Source: Streptomyces sp. IMTB 2501
GTDB lineage: Bacteria; Actinomycetota; Actinomycetes; Streptomycetales; Streptomycetaceae
NCBI RefSeq assembly: GCF_001953885.1
Contig: NZ_MQUS01000006.1
Location: forward strand, 1 to 64,000
Direction: 5' to 3'
DNA length: 64,000 nucleotides
Below are positions 9,335 through 19,644 of this stretch, piece after piece. The notes under the pieces are model-generated. The model did not search any database. It was not told the origin of the DNA and was given only the letters and a program-made list of their open reading frames with translations. A program made the position numbers and the translations under genes. The stretch's first letter is position 1. Each line of letters begins with the position of its first letter.

Positions 9335-9349
9335 CCGGCAGGGACACCC

Positions 9350-9398
9350 GGACGGCACGAAGCCGCGGCCTTCACCGGGTCGCGGCTTCGTGCCGTCC
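9350..9398 (+). terminator. Terminator hairpin of the acyl-initiation operon
   Basis: A perfect 18-bp inverted repeat, 9350-9367 against 9381-9398, with a 13-base loop, begins 15 bp after the hydroxylase stop. No U-tract follows, as is usual in Streptomyces. Confidence 0.8.
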
Positions 9399-9448
9399 GC
9401 GTGCGCGACACATGTCCGGCGCGCCGGCCCGGCGCACGACACAAGGAG

Positions 9449-9492
9449 GGCGGCTGCGCCGGAGGACGCGTGGGTCCTCCGGCGCAGCCGCC
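9449..9492 (-). terminator. Terminator hairpin of the di-iron oxygenase gene
   Basis: A perfect 19-bp inverted repeat, 9449-9467 against 9474-9492, with a 6-base loop lies 18 bp beyond the stop of the leftward gene at 9511. With the hairpin at 9350 it separates two convergent transcripts. Confidence 0.78.
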
Positions 9493-9510
9493 CCGTACGA
9501 CGGTGTCCGG

Positions 9511-10536
9511 TCAGCCTGCCAGGTACTCGGGGCGGGCCAGCGCCTCGTCCAGGAGCAGATCCCGGATCTTGGGGCTGAGCAGGTCGATCTGCCGGAGAAC
9601 CTGGATGATCTTGCGGAACAGCAGCTGCCGGAAGCCGACCATCATCGGGTCCGTGCGGGCGAAGCGGACTCCCTGGTCCACGTCCAGGTCCATCTTCTCC
9701 CAGACCTCGCGCAGCAGGAACCGCTGGGACATGAGATGGATCGCCTCAAGCAGGAACTGCTCGCGCTCGTCCCGCTCCGCGGTCGACATCTCCTCGTAGA
9801 GCCCGTTGAGGGCGATGACTCCGAAGGAGATGTGACGCGCCTCGTCACGCGCGATCATCTTGGTGATCGAGGTGATGATGGGATCACCGAAGCCGGCGCT
9901 CGCGACCCGGGTCGCGGCGAGGGCGAGACCCTCCACGATGACCTGCATGCCCAGGTAGACGACGTCCCACCGGGGATCGCCGAGCAGATCCCGCAGCAGC
10001 GCCTTCAGGCCGCGGTTGATCGGATAGGTGACACCGAGCTTCTCGTCGATGTAACGGGCGTACGCCTCGACGTGCCGGGCCTCGTCGGCGACCTGCGCGG
10101 CGGCGTACACCTTCGAGGCCATGTCGGGAACCGTCTCGACCAGCCGCGCCGTGGTGAGCAGAGCGCCCTGCTCACCGTGGAGGAACTGGTTGACCATCCA
10201 CGCCTGGTACTCCCAGCGGAAGGCGTCCCACAGCTCCCTGGGCACCGGGCTCTCCGGTGACGCGGCAAAGGGGGCGACGGCCTTGCCGAACTCCTCGTCG
10301 AGGGGCGCGCCGAACCGGACGTCGTAACTCCAGTCGATGTCGGTCGTGGCGTTCCACTGCGAGACCTTGCTCTTCTCGTACAGGCCCCAGAGCCGACTCG
10401 TCGTGGCGGTGTAGTCCCAGTTCATGATCGCGCGTATGTGCGCGTCGACCTCCAGAAGCCCCGGCGCTGCCCCGTCGAGCGTGAACAGTTCGTCCGCGCG
10501 GTTCTCCGCTTCACTGTCGATCACCGAGCTGGCCAT
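9511..10536 (-). CDS. R2-like (ferritin-like) di-iron oxygenase of unknown substrate
   Basis: A 341-residue helical protein with a di-iron ligand set in the ribonucleotide-reductase-R2/ferritin order: Glu122 (HGEQGAL), Glu152 and His155 (DEARH), Glu202 (VEGLAL), Glu232 and His235 (DEARH). The N-terminal stretch IMNWDYTATTSRLWGLYEKS is well conserved in form but I cannot assign a characterised subfamily. Known relatives catalyse O2-dependent hydroxylation, N-oxygenation or desaturation. It is transcribed away from the aminotransferase at 10773 and lies inside the cluster, so a tailoring role on the peptide or the acyl chain is likely. The spacing does not match AurF-type N-oxygenases. Confidence 0.8.
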   Translation of the reverse strand: MASSVIDSEAENRADELFTLDGAAPGLLEVDAHIRAIMNWDYTATTSRLWGLYEKSKVSQWNATTDIDWSYDVRFGAPLDEEFGKAVAPFAASPESPVPRELWDAFRWEYQAWMVNQFLHGEQGALLTTARLVETVPDMASKVYAAAQVADEARHVEAYARYIDEKLGVTYPINRGLKALLRDLLGDPRWDVVYLGMQVIVEGLALAATRVASAGFGDPIITSITKMIARDEARHISFGVIALNGLYEEMSTAERDEREQFLLEAIHLMSQRFLLREVWEKMDLDVDQGVRFARTDPMMVGFRQLLFRKIIQVLRQIDLLSPKIRDLLLDEALARPEYLAG

Positions 10537-10772
10537 CCTTCCCAGGCTGTGAACCGGTCTTCACCATGACCGCGAGTCATCCGGCCCGCGGCTCGACCAG
10601 GCTCCTTCGACACACTTCTGCGCCAGCAATCCTCACGAGCGCCCGGGCTCGTCTCCAGGCATCCGAGAGGCAACTGCCGGGCAGGCAAGTTGCCGACGCC
10701 TTACCTGGCAGGCACCGTGCCGGCCCCGGTTACGTGGAGGCGGTATTCACAGGCGATCCCGAGGAGCCCCGC
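10537..10772. promoter_or_regulatory. Divergent promoter region with inverted repeat and cluster-shared element
   Basis: This gap separates the di-iron oxygenase from the aminotransferase. It holds a perfect 7-bp inverted repeat, GGCAACT at 10669-10675 against AGTTGCC at 10688-10694, with a 12-bp spacer. It also holds GCAGGCAA at 10681-10688 and TTACCTGG at 10701-10708, matching the CCAGGCAA/TTGCCTGG elements upstream of the FAAL operon. The right arm plus the following 15 bp is the 22-bp block shared with 2529-2550. I infer a binding site for a common regulator. Confidence 0.42.
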
Positions 10773-12020
10773 ATGACCGCACACCTGGACGGCGCACCGA
10801 CGGTCCTGGACAGCGCGCGTCACCACCTCGTGCCGGGTGTGGCCGAACGCCACCGGATCATCGGGGCCGGCGCGGTCGAGGCCACGGCGAACGGCGCGGA
10901 GGTACTGCTGTCCAACGGCCGGAAGGTACTGGACTTCGGCAGCTACGCGGTGCCGCTGTTCGGCCACCGGCCGCCCGCCGTGGTGGAGGCGGTGCACCAG
11001 GCACTCGACGAGATGCCGACGTCGACGCGGCTGCTCGCCAACCCCTACGCCGCCCGGATCGCGGCCCGGCTGGTGCAGGCCCTCGCGCCCGACCGGCTCA
11101 CCAGGGTCTGGCTCGGCCTGAACGGCGCGGATGCGGTGGAGGCGGCCCTGAAGCTGGCCATCGCCCGGACGGGACACGCCTCCGTGCTCGCCGTCGAGGG
11201 CGGCTTCCACGGCAAGAGCATGGGGGCCCTGGCCCTCACCTCGGACCCCGAGCGCCGCAAACCCGTCCAGGGTTTCCTCGGTGACGTACGCCATCTCCCC
11301 CTGGAGCCGGACGCGGTGGCCCGCGCGCTCACCGAACGGCCCGCCGCCGCCCTGGTCTTCGAACCGGTACAGGGCGAGGGCGGCGGTCGCATCCTGCCGC
11401 CGGAGCTGCTGCGCCGGTGGAGCGCGGACGCCCGTGCCGCCGGCGCCTTCGTCATCGCCGACGAGATCCAGTGCGGGCTGCGCCGCTGCGGGCCGATGTC
11501 CGTCGCCGTCGAGGCGGGACTGGAGCCCGACGCCGTACTGCTGGGCAAGCCGCTGGGCGGCGGTGTCATGCCACTGTCCGCGATGGTGAGCACCGAGGCC
11601 CTGTACGCCCCCCTCATCGCCGACCCCTATTTCCACACCGCCACCTTCGGGGGCCATCCGGCCTCGTGCGCGGCGGGGCTGGCCGCCCTGGACCTCCTCG
11701 ACACGATGGGGGATCTCTTCGCCGCACACGAAGCCCCGCTCGGCCAGTGGCTCGCGGCTCTGCACGAGGAATTCCCCGACGTGGTCGTCGAGACCCGCGC
11801 CGTCGGCCTGTTCGGGGTTCTGCAGTTCGCCACCGAGGCGCAGGCGGGCCTGACGATCCTGGAAGCCGGCCGACGCGGACTGCTCCTCGCCCAGTGCCTC
11901 ACCGCACCGACCGTCCTGCGCGTCCTGCCCCCGGTCGTCACCACACAGAACCAGATGAAGTCGGCCGCCGAAAGCCTGCGCGCCGCCTGCCAGGCCGTCG
12001 CCCGCCGAACCTCGGCCTGA
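10773..12020 (+). CDS. Class III PLP-dependent aminotransferase
   Basis: A 415-residue fold-type I aminotransferase of the ornithine/diaminobutyrate (omega) class. It shows FGHRPPAVVEAVHQAL, the phosphate-binding LNGADAVEAALKLA, EPVQGEGGGRILP, ADEIQCGLRRCG and the Schiff-base lysine Lys259 in LLGKPLGGGVMPLSA, then HTATFGGHPASCAAGLA. ATG 10773 gives normal family length; in-frame codons further up lie in the promoter region. It could make an amino-acid precursor such as a diamino acid, or aminate a tailored intermediate of the peptide. It is the last recognisable gene of the biosynthetic cluster before a 950-bp poorly coding stretch. Confidence 0.9.
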   Translation: MTAHLDGAPTVLDSARHHLVPGVAERHRIIGAGAVEATANGAEVLLSNGRKVLDFGSYAVPLFGHRPPAVVEAVHQALDEMPTSTRLLANPYAARIAARLVQALAPDRLTRVWLGLNGADAVEAALKLAIARTGHASVLAVEGGFHGKSMGALALTSDPERRKPVQGFLGDVRHLPLEPDAVARALTERPAAALVFEPVQGEGGGRILPPELLRRWSADARAAGAFVIADEIQCGLRRCGPMSVAVEAGLEPDAVLLGKPLGGGVMPLSAMVSTEALYAPLIADPYFHTATFGGHPASCAAGLAALDLLDTMGDLFAAHEAPLGQWLAALHEEFPDVVVETRAVGLFGVLQFATEAQAGLTILEAGRRGLLLAQCLTAPTVLRVLPPVVTTQNQMKSAAESLRAACQAVARRTSA

Positions 12021-12970
12021 GCCTGCCCCGTCACTTCCCGCCCCCTGAGGACCGTCCGGAAAGTCACCGCCAACTCGCCACCGAACCAGGCACCTCGCCA
12101 ACTCGCACCACCGCCTGACGGGGGCTTCCTCAGCACTGACTTCTTGACCACGGGGCCCAGTCATCAGCCGGCCTGAGCACCGCGTGTCCCCGGAGGAATC
12201 ACGCGACACATCCTGCGGGGATGGGCCCTTCCGGTTCGGTGACGCGGCATCCGTCACCGGTCACGACCGAAGGGGACGCATTCCTGTGGCTGCCGTCGAG
12301 CAGAGAACCTGGCTGTCACCTCGATCGTCCCCGGTGAGCAATCGGAACAGGTCCCGCTCTTCGAAGGCCGCCGTGTCATAGAACGCTCCGGTGCCTCGGA
12401 AACCTCTGATGACCCAGTTGGGATCGTCGGCGAGATTGCTCAGCAGCCCCGGTTGAGCACCTTCCGTGTTCATGCCGCGTATCCGGCTGCGGGCAAGGCG
12501 GTTGCAGATCGCGCAGAGGGCCAGGTACTCAGCAGGGTGCACCGGTGCCACGCCGCTTCACCAGGCACCAGCTGCGGCGCGTCGACCCGGATGAGCACCG
12601 TTCGTTGGTGCTCGCCCAGGAACTCAATACCGAGTCTGGCCTTCTCGACGATGAGGACGATGAGACTGTCGACGCGCTCGCAAGGCTGCTGGCTTCCACG
12701 GATACGAGCATGCGGGACCTCGCGACGAAAGCCCTCCTGCACTACGTCCGGCCCGAACCCAAGCGGCTGTTCGACCCGTCGCCCGGATGCTCATCGAGCA
12801 GTACAGCGATCCACCACCGGTCCGGCGCGGCCACCGTGCAGGAGAAGCCACCACACAGGCACCGCCCGCGAGGCGCAGCCAGGGCCAGCACAGGAACGGC
12901 GAAGGTGCCGAGTTGACGAGAGGACTCGACCCCAAACCCGGAATCGCATTACCGTACAGTAATTGGTCGA
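12021..12970. other. Poorly coding boundary region between the biosynthetic cluster and ychF, with two weak ORFs
   Basis: No confident gene is present in this 950 bp. Two unrecognised reading frames have Streptomyces-like codon use. One is leftward, 12261-12473 (70 residues from ATG 12473, extendable to 12551), with a WVIRGFRGTGAFYDTAAFEE core. The other is rightward, 12545-12916 (GTG start), convincing only to about codon 80 (LLDDEDDETVDALARLL, then DLATKALLHYVRPEPKRL) and Ser/Arg-rich after that. Their 5' ends overlap, which argues against both being intact. The base composition is lower in GC than the neighbours. I read it as a scar holding gene remnants at the edge of an acquired cluster. 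Confidence 0.35.
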
Positions 12971-14059
<1,089 letters not shown>

Positions 14060-14243
14060 GTTGCGACTTCCCGTAGATGAGTGGGCCAGGGGGTGCCAGG
14101 GGCCGGAGAGCGACACTGGCCGATCCCCCAGTTTACGGCGTCCACGCCCACCGGCTCGCGGGTGCTTCGAACTCCTGGCCAAGCTCTGCCCACCGGCGTG
14201 TCTGATGGGTGATTCGGCACATAAACAGACCTAAGTTGGTCCA

Positions 14244-14771
14244 GTGGAGCAACACAGATCGCGACCCTCGAACGACGGACCGCGACGTGGCACGCCGCAG
14301 CCCGCGCACCTGCCCTCGCAGGCCCGGGGCCGGTCGGACCGGGAGGGCAGATCGGGGGCGCGGGCGGCTCGGGCGGAGCCGGGCCCGCGGCTGCCGAACC
14401 CCCGGCTCACCGGGCTCGGCAGCGGGCTGTTCTGTGTCGTCGTGATGTTCCTGCTCGGCTGTCTGGACGCGCTGCTGTTCGACGGGTACATGCCCGTGTA
14501 CGGCGTGCTGTTTCTCCCGGTGTGCGTGCTGACCGCGCTGTGGGTGCGGGCGGGGGACGTGCTGACCGCCCCGGTGGTCGTACCGATCGCGTTCGCCCTG
14601 GGGCTGATCCCCGCCGCCGAGGGAAACGGGGGGCTGCTCGGCCGGCTGATGGGGGTGTTCACCGGGCTCGCCACCCAGGCCGGCTGGCTGTACACCGGGA
14701 CGCTCTTCGCCGGGGTGATCGTGCTCGTACGCCGGGTGCAGTGGGTACGGCGGCGCCGACGCCGGACCTGA
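14244..14771 (+). CDS. DUF6542-like integral membrane protein
   Basis: A 175-residue protein with a basic, disordered N-terminus (residues 1-50) and a membrane region with about four hydrophobic segments (GLGSGLFCVVVMFLLGCL, VLFLPVCVLTALWV, VVVPIAFALGLIPA, and a last helix ending WLYTGTLFAGVIVLVRR), then an Arg-rich tail. I recognise it as the small actinobacterial membrane family often found beside ychF and ppgK in Streptomyces (DUF6542). No function is known. The GTG start has a poor ribosome site, so the exact N-terminus is uncertain. Confidence 0.75.
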   Translation: MEQHRSRPSNDGPRRGTPQPAHLPSQARGRSDREGRSGARAARAEPGPRLPNPRLTGLGSGLFCVVVMFLLGCLDALLFDGYMPVYGVLFLPVCVLTALWVRAGDVLTAPVVVPIAFALGLIPAAEGNGGLLGRLMGVFTGLATQAGWLYTGTLFAGVIVLVRRVQWVRRRRRRT

Positions 14772-14797
14772 GACGGCGTGCCGCAGCCGCCCGGACC

Positions 14798-15544
14798 CTA
14801 CGTCAGCTGGGCCGCTCTCATCGCCGCTCCCACGATCCCCGCGTTGTTCTGCAGCTGGGCCGGGACGATCTCGGCCTTGATGCCGTCGAGGAAGTGCAGG
14901 AACTTGTCGGCCTTGCGGCTGACCCCGCCGCCGATGATGAACAGCTCCGGCGAGAACAGCATCTCCACGTGCGCCAGATACTTCTGGACGCGCTGCGCCC
15001 AGTGCTCCCAGCTCAGCTCGTGATCTTCCTTGGCCTTGCTGGAGGCCCGCTTCTCGGCGTCGTGACCGCCCAGCTCCAGGTGGCCCAGTTCCGTGTTCGG
15101 GACGAGGGCACCGTCCACGAAGACGGCGCTGCCGATGCCGGTGCCGAAGGTGAGCAGGATGACCGTGCCCTTGCGGTCCCGGCCGGCGCCGAACTCCATC
15201 TCGGCGACGCCCGCCGCGTCCGCGTCGTTGAGCACGACCACCGGGAGGCCGCCCAGTCTGCCGCTGAACAACGCGCGCGCGTCCGTGTCGATCCAGCTCT
15301 TGTCGACGTTCGCCGCCGTACGGATCGTGGCGCCGCCCGTGACCACCCCGGGGAAGGTCAGACCGACCGGGCCGGTCCAGCCGAAGTGGTCCACGACCTG
15401 CTTCACCCCGTCGGCCACGCCGTCCGGTGTCGCCGGGTGCGGGGTGAGCACCTTGAGGCGCTCCTGGGCCAGGTCGCCCTTGTCCAGGTCCACAGGGGCG
15501 CCCTTGATCCCGGATCCGCCGATGTCCACGCCGAAGATCTGCAT
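14798..15544 (-). CDS. ppgK: Polyphosphate glucokinase (ROK family)
   Basis: This enzyme phosphorylates glucose to glucose 6-phosphate with polyphosphate (or ATP) as donor. The 248-residue protein begins IFGVDIGGSGIKGAPVDL, the phosphate-binding motif of ROK kinases. It contains GLTFPGVV, the catalytic-base region VVLNDADAAGVAEMEFGAG and LTFGTGIGSAVFVDG. Length and the LEWG-like LGHLELGGHDAEK segment agree with actinobacterial PpgK rather than ordinary glucokinase. It sits convergent to the membrane-protein gene with only 26 bp between stops. Confidence 0.93.
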   Translation of the reverse strand: MQIFGVDIGGSGIKGAPVDLDKGDLAQERLKVLTPHPATPDGVADGVKQVVDHFGWTGPVGLTFPGVVTGGATIRTAANVDKSWIDTDARALFSGRLGGLPVVVLNDADAAGVAEMEFGAGRDRKGTVILLTFGTGIGSAVFVDGALVPNTELGHLELGGHDAEKRASSKAKEDHELSWEHWAQRVQKYLAHVEMLFSPELFIIGGGVSRKADKFLHFLDGIKAEIVPAQLQNNAGIVGAAMRAAQLT

Positions 15545-15573
15545 GGCACTACGTTACGACGCGGGACTGACAG

Positions 15574-16581
15574 TCACTCCTCGCAAGGGCCGGTGCCGCC
15601 GCGCTCGGCGACCAGGGCCGTCGCCTCCTCGCGCAGGTCACGGCGCAGCTCCTTGGGCAGCGAGAAGGTGATGGACTCCTCGGCCGCCTTGATGATCTCC
15701 ACGTCGCCGTAGCCACGCCCGGAGAGCCACTCCAGCACCTGCTCGACCAGGACCTCCGGGACGGACGCGCCGGAGGTGACGCCGACGGTCGTCACGCCCT
15801 CCAGCCAGGCTTCGTCGATCTCGTCGGCGAAGTCGACCAGGTAGGCCTCGCGGGCGCCGGCGAGCTTGGCGACCTCGACGAGCCGCTTGGAGTTGGAGGA
15901 GTTGCGCGAGCCGACGACGATGACCAGCTCGGCCTCGGCGCCCATCTGCTTCACGGCGAGCTGACGGTTCTGCGTGGCGTAGCAGATGTCGTCGCTGGGC
16001 GGGGAGACGAGCCCCGGGAACTTGGTCTTCAGGGCGTCGACGGTCTCCATGGTCTCGTCCACGGAGAGGGTGGTCTGGGACAGCCAGACGACCTTGGACG
16101 GGTCGCGGACCTCGACCTTGGCGACGTCCTCGGGGCCGTCGACGAGCTGGATGTGGTCGGGGGCCTCGCCGGAGGTGCCGATGACCTCCTCGTGGCCCTC
16201 GTGGCCGATCAGGAGGATGTCGTAGTCCTCCTTGGCGTAGCGGACGGCTTCCTTGTGGACCTTGGTGACCAGGGGGCAGGTGGCGTCGATGGTGGCGAGT
16301 CGGCCCTGCCTGGCCTCGTCGTGCACGATCGGGGCGACGCCGTGGGCCGAGAACATGACGATGCTGCCCGGCGGCACCTCCTCCGTGCGTTCGACGAAGA
16401 CGGCACCCTTCTTCTCCAGGGTCTGCACCACGTACTTGTTGTGGACGATCTCGTGCCGGACGTAGATCGGGGCCCCGTACTGTTCGAGGGCCTTCTCGAC
16501 GGCGATGACGGCGCGGTCCACACCGGCGCAGTAGCCCCGGGGGGCGGCGAGCAGGACACGGCGGCCAGGCGAAGCGGTCAT
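15574..16581 (-). CDS. ispH: 4-hydroxy-3-methylbut-2-enyl diphosphate reductase
   Basis: The last enzyme of the MEP isoprenoid pathway; it reduces HMBPP to IPP and DMAPP with a [4Fe-4S] cluster. The three cluster cysteines are in GYCAGV, ATCPLV and ICYATQNRQ, and the catalytic glutamate region [14 protein letters not shown] and [10 protein letters not shown] are conserved. ATG 16581 (MTASPGRR) gives 335 residues; ATG 16590, three codons upstream, is also possible. It is divergent from the permease gene at 16656, so their promoters must share about 75 bp. Confidence 0.96.
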   Translation of the reverse strand: MTASPGRRVLLAAPRGYCAGVDRAVIAVEKALEQYGAPIYVRHEIVHNKYVVQTLEKKGAVFVERTEEVPPGSIVMFSAHGVAPIVHDEARQGRLATIDATCPLVTKVHKEAVRYAKEDYDILLIGHEGHEEVIGTSGEAPDHIQLVDGPEDVAKVEVRDPSKVVWLSQTTLSVDETMETVDALKTKFPGLVSPPSDDICYATQNRQLAVKQMGAEAELVIVVGSRNSSNSKRLVEVAKLAGAREAYLVDFADEIDEAWLEGVTTVGVTSGASVPEVLVEQVLEWLSGRGYGDVEIIKAAEESITFSLPKELRRDLREEATALVAERGGTGPCEE

Positions 16582-16655
16582 GCGTCCCATCGTAAGGCCG
16601 CGTTCGGCGGCGCCGGGATCGCGGCCCCGGTGCCGTGCGGGGAACACTGGGTGCC

Positions 16656-18014
16656 ATGTCCGACACGGAAACCACGGCCTCTGCGGCGGATGAGCGCCGC
16701 GGGCTGCGGCGAAGCCTCGGTTTCCGGGACCTCGTGGTCTACGGACTTCTCTTCATCGCCCCCATGGCGCCGGTCGGTGTCTTCGGCACGCTGGACGCCA
16801 GGTCGCACGGCGCGGTGGCGCTGGTGTACGTGGTGGCGACGGTCGCCATGGGATTCACCGCGTTCAGTTACGCGCAGATGGTGCGGGTGGTGCCGCAGGC
16901 GGGGTCGGTGTTCGCCTACGCGCGCGTGGGGCTCGGCACGGAGGCCGGGTTCGTCGCGGGCTGGATGGCGATGCTGGACTACGTCCTCATCCCGGCGGTG
17001 GCCTATCTCTTCTCCGGGATCGCGATGAACGCACTGGTCCCGCAGGTGTCCCGGTGGGTGTGGACCGCGCTGGCCGTCGTGGTCACGACACTGCTGAACC
17101 TGTGGGGCGTACGGACGGCCGCGCTCGTGGGTTTCCTCGTCCTGGCCATGGAGATCGTCGTCCTGCTGGTGTTCGTGGTGGCGGCGCTCGTGGTGCTGGC
17201 GCGGGACGGGGCGGCGCGGGGGCTGTGGTCGCCGCTGTCCGATGACGGCACACAGGGTCCCTTCGCGCTCTCGGCGGTGATCGGCGCGGTGTCGGTGGCG
17301 GTGCTGTCGTATCTGGGCTTCGACGCGATCGCGACGTTCGCGGAGGAGGTCGCCGGGGGGTCGGCGAAGGTGGCGCGGGCGCTGCTGTTCTGTCTGGCGC
17401 TGGCGGGGGTGCTGTTCGTGGCGCAGACGTATCTGGTGGCGCTGCTGGAGCCGACGTCGTCCGCGCGGCTGGCCGCCGATCCCGGCAAGCAGGGCTCGGC
17501 CTTCTACGACGCCGTGGACGTCTCCGTCGGCGGCTGGCTGCACGATCTGGTGGCCGTGAGCAAGGCCGTCGGGGCGGCGTTCGCGGCGCTGGCCGGGCAG
17601 GCGGCGGCGGGGCGGCTGCTGTTCGCGATGGGCCGGGAGCGCCGGCTGCCCCGGGCCCTGTCCCGGACGGATGCCGGGGTGCCGCGGGTCGCTCTGCTGT
17701 GCTCGGCGGTGATCACGCTGGTCGCGGCGGGGTGGGCGGCGCGGCGGGACGACGGTCTGGACAAGCTCGTCTCGGTGGTCGACGTCGGCGCGCTGACGGC
17801 GTTCACCCTGCTGCACGCGAGCGTGGTGGGGTATTTCGCGGTACGGCGGCGGGAGGGGCGGCCCAGCTGGTGGCGGCATGTGCTGGTGCCGGGGGTGGGG
17901 GCGGCGATCACGGTGGCGGTGATCGTGGAGGCGAGCGGGGTGGCGCAGGTGGTGGGGGCGGTGTGGTTGGTGATCGGGGGGCTGGTGCTGGTCGGGCAGC
18001 GGGGGCACGGCTAG
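16656..18014 (+). CDS. APC superfamily amino-acid permease
   Basis: A 452-residue integral membrane transporter with about 12 hydrophobic helices. [21 protein letters not shown] in the first helix is the substrate-binding signature of the amino acid-polyamine-organocation family. [15 protein letters not shown] in the sixth-helix region resembles the conserved GFE/D-AEE motif of bacterial amino-acid permeases. Helices are short of charge and very Val/Ala-rich. The substrate cannot be told from sequence. It stands alone between ispH and xseA. Confidence 0.9.
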   Translation: MSDTETTASAADERRGLRRSLGFRDLVVYGLLFIAPMAPVGVFGTLDARSHGAVALVYVVATVAMGFTAFSYAQMVRVVPQAGSVFAYARVGLGTEAGFVAGWMAMLDYVLIPAVAYLFSGIAMNALVPQVSRWVWTALAVVVTTLLNLWGVRTAALVGFLVLAMEIVVLLVFVVAALVVLARDGAARGLWSPLSDDGTQGPFALSAVIGAVSVAVLSYLGFDAIATFAEEVAGGSAKVARALLFCLALAGVLFVAQTYLVALLEPTSSARLAADPGKQGSAFYDAVDVSVGGWLHDLVAVSKAVGAAFAALAGQAAAGRLLFAMGRERRLPRALSRTDAGVPRVALLCSAVITLVAAGWAARRDDGLDKLVSVVDVGALTAFTLLHASVVGYFAVRRREGRPSWWRHVLVPGVGAAITVAVIVEASGVAQVVGAVWLVIGGLVLVGQRGHG

Positions 18015-18056
18015 GAGCGGCCCCCGCTGTCAGTACTCCCCGTTACTCTCGACCCC

Positions 18057-19265
18057 ATGGCTGTGAACACCACCTCCGACGCCCCCCTCCCCGTGGGCGA
18101 GGTCTCCCGGTTGATCGGGGGGTGGATCGACCGGCTCGGTGCGGTGTGGGTCGAGGGGCAGATCACGCAGTTGTCGCGGCGGCCCGGTGCCGGGGTCGTG
18201 TTTCTGACGCTGCGGGATCCGTCGTACGACATCTCCGTGAGCGTGACCTGCTATCGGCAGGTGTTCGACACCGTCGCGGACGTCGTGGGCGAGGGTGCGC
18301 GGGTCGTCGTACTCGCGAAACCCGAGTGGTATGCGCCGCGCGGGCAACTGTCCCTGCGTGCCGCCGAGATCAGGCCCGTCGGTGTCGGCGAGCTGCTGGC
18401 CCGGCTGGAGCGGCTGAAGAAGGCGCTCGCGGCCGAGGGCCTGTTCGCGCCGGAGCGGAAGAAGCCGCTGCCGTTCCTGCCGCAGCTGATCGGGCTGGTC
18501 TGCGGTCGCGCATCCGCCGCGGAGCGCGATGTGCTGGAGAACGCCCGGCACCGCTGGCCCGCCGTCCGCTTCGAGGTGCGCAACGTCCCGGTGCAGGGTG
18601 TGCACGCCGTTCCGCAGGTCGTGCAGGCGGTGAAGGAGCTGGACGCGATCGAGGACGTGGACGTCATCATCGTCGCGCGCGGCGGCGGCAGCGTGGAGGA
18701 CCTGCTGCCGTTCTCCGACGAGCAGCTCGTACGGGCGGTGGCCGAGTGCCGTACGCCCGTCGTCTCCGCGATCGGGCACGAGCCCGACAACCCGCTGCTG
18801 GACCATGTCGCCGATCTGCGTGCGTCCACGCCCACCGACGCGGCCAAGAAGGTCGTGCCGGACGTGGGCGAGGAGTTCGAGCGGGTGCGGATGCTGCGGG
18901 GCCGGGCCCGACGGTGCGTGGAAGCTCTCGTGGAGCGCGAGGAGCGGGGGCTGGCCCACGCCCTGGCCCGCCCCTCGATAGAGGATCCGCACCGGATGAT
19001 CGACGAACGGGCGGACCAGGTCGCCTCGCTGGCCGAGCGTTCCCGGCGCTGTCTCGGGCACCTCCTCGACCGCGCGGACTCGGAGCTGACGCACACGCAC
19101 GCGCGCGTGGTCGCCCTCTCCCCCGCGGCCACGCTCCGGCGGGGCTACGCGGTACTGCAGAAAGGCGACGGGCATGTGGTGCGCGGCCCGGACGAGGTGA
19201 CCGGCGGCGAGACACTGCGCGCGCGGGTCGCCGAGGGCGAGTTCTCGGTTCGAGTCGACGACTAG
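18057..19265 (+). CDS. xseA: Exodeoxyribonuclease VII large subunit
   Basis: The catalytic subunit of exonuclease VII, which degrades single-stranded DNA from both ends. The 402-residue protein has the N-terminal OB fold ([27 protein letters not shown]) and the nuclease core with the conserved [21 protein letters not shown] and [27 protein letters not shown]. The helical region (about 270-370) precedes a C-terminal LRRGYAVL segment. The start at ATG 18057 fits the family. The small subunit gene follows after 11 bp, so the two are co-transcribed. Confidence 0.95.
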   Translation: MAVNTTSDAPLPVGEVSRLIGGWIDRLGAVWVEGQITQLSRRPGAGVVFLTLRDPSYDISVSVTCYRQVFDTVADVVGEGARVVVLAKPEWYAPRGQLSLRAAEIRPVGVGELLARLERLKKALAAEGLFAPERKKPLPFLPQLIGLVCGRASAAERDVLENARHRWPAVRFEVRNVPVQGVHAVPQVVQAVKELDAIEDVDVIIVARGGGSVEDLLPFSDEQLVRAVAECRTPVVSAIGHEPDNPLLDHVADLRASTPTDAAKKVVPDVGEEFERVRMLRGRARRCVEALVEREERGLAHALARPSIEDPHRMIDERADQVASLAERSRRCLGHLLDRADSELTHTHARVVALSPAATLRRGYAVLQKGDGHVVRGPDEVTGGETLRARVAEGEFSVRVDD

Positions 19266-19276
19266 GGATTGGGTGG

Positions 19277-19501
19277 ATGACCGGCAAGGTGGATGAGGCG
19301 CTCTCGTACGAGCAGGCGCGGGACGAGTTGGTCGAGGTAGTACGACGCCTGGAGGCGGGCGGTACGACGCTGGAGGAGTCCCTGGCGCTGTGGGAGCGCG
19401 GCGAGGAGCTGGCCAAGGTGTGCCGGCGCTGGCTGGAGGGGGCACGGGCCCGGCTGGACGCGGCGCTCGCCGAGGAGGCCGAGGACGAGGACGCCGAGTA
19501 G
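19277..19501 (+). CDS. xseB: Exodeoxyribonuclease VII small subunit
   Basis: A 74-residue helical-hairpin subunit that binds the XseA C-terminal helices. It shows the family pattern [20 protein letters not shown], then [29 protein letters not shown]. The acidic tail is usual in actinobacteria. ATG 19277 lies 11 bp after the xseA stop. Confidence 0.93.
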   Translation: MTGKVDEALSYEQARDELVEVVRRLEAGGTTLEESLALWERGEELAKVCRRWLEGARARLDAALAEEAEDEDAE

Positions 19502-19547
19502 GCGCCGGCCCGGGGTTGTGAAGCGGGTCACCACACCCCGACCTTTG

Positions 19548-19576
19548 TTGAAGGTTGAACTTAACTGGCGTAGGGT
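19548..19576 (+). promoter_or_regulatory. Promoter of the nitroreductase gene
   Basis: TTGAAG at 19548-19553 and TAGGGT at 19571-19576 are separated by 17 bp, a good match to the Streptomyces vegetative consensus TTGAC-N17-TAGGNT, 69 bp before the ATG at 19645. The spacer contains GTTGAACTTAAC, partly symmetric, which could bind a repressor. Confidence 0.65.
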
Positions 19577-19644
19577 CATGCCGTCAGCCGATCCGGACCG
19601 CGGTCCGGTACGTCGGATCAAGGCGCCACCCAGAAAGTTCACGC

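Noticed and set aside
9511..10536. AurF/CmlI-type N-oxygenase identity for the di-iron protein
   Set aside because: The ligand pattern is two ExxH motifs with two lone glutamates in R2/ferritin order, not the AurF arrangement.
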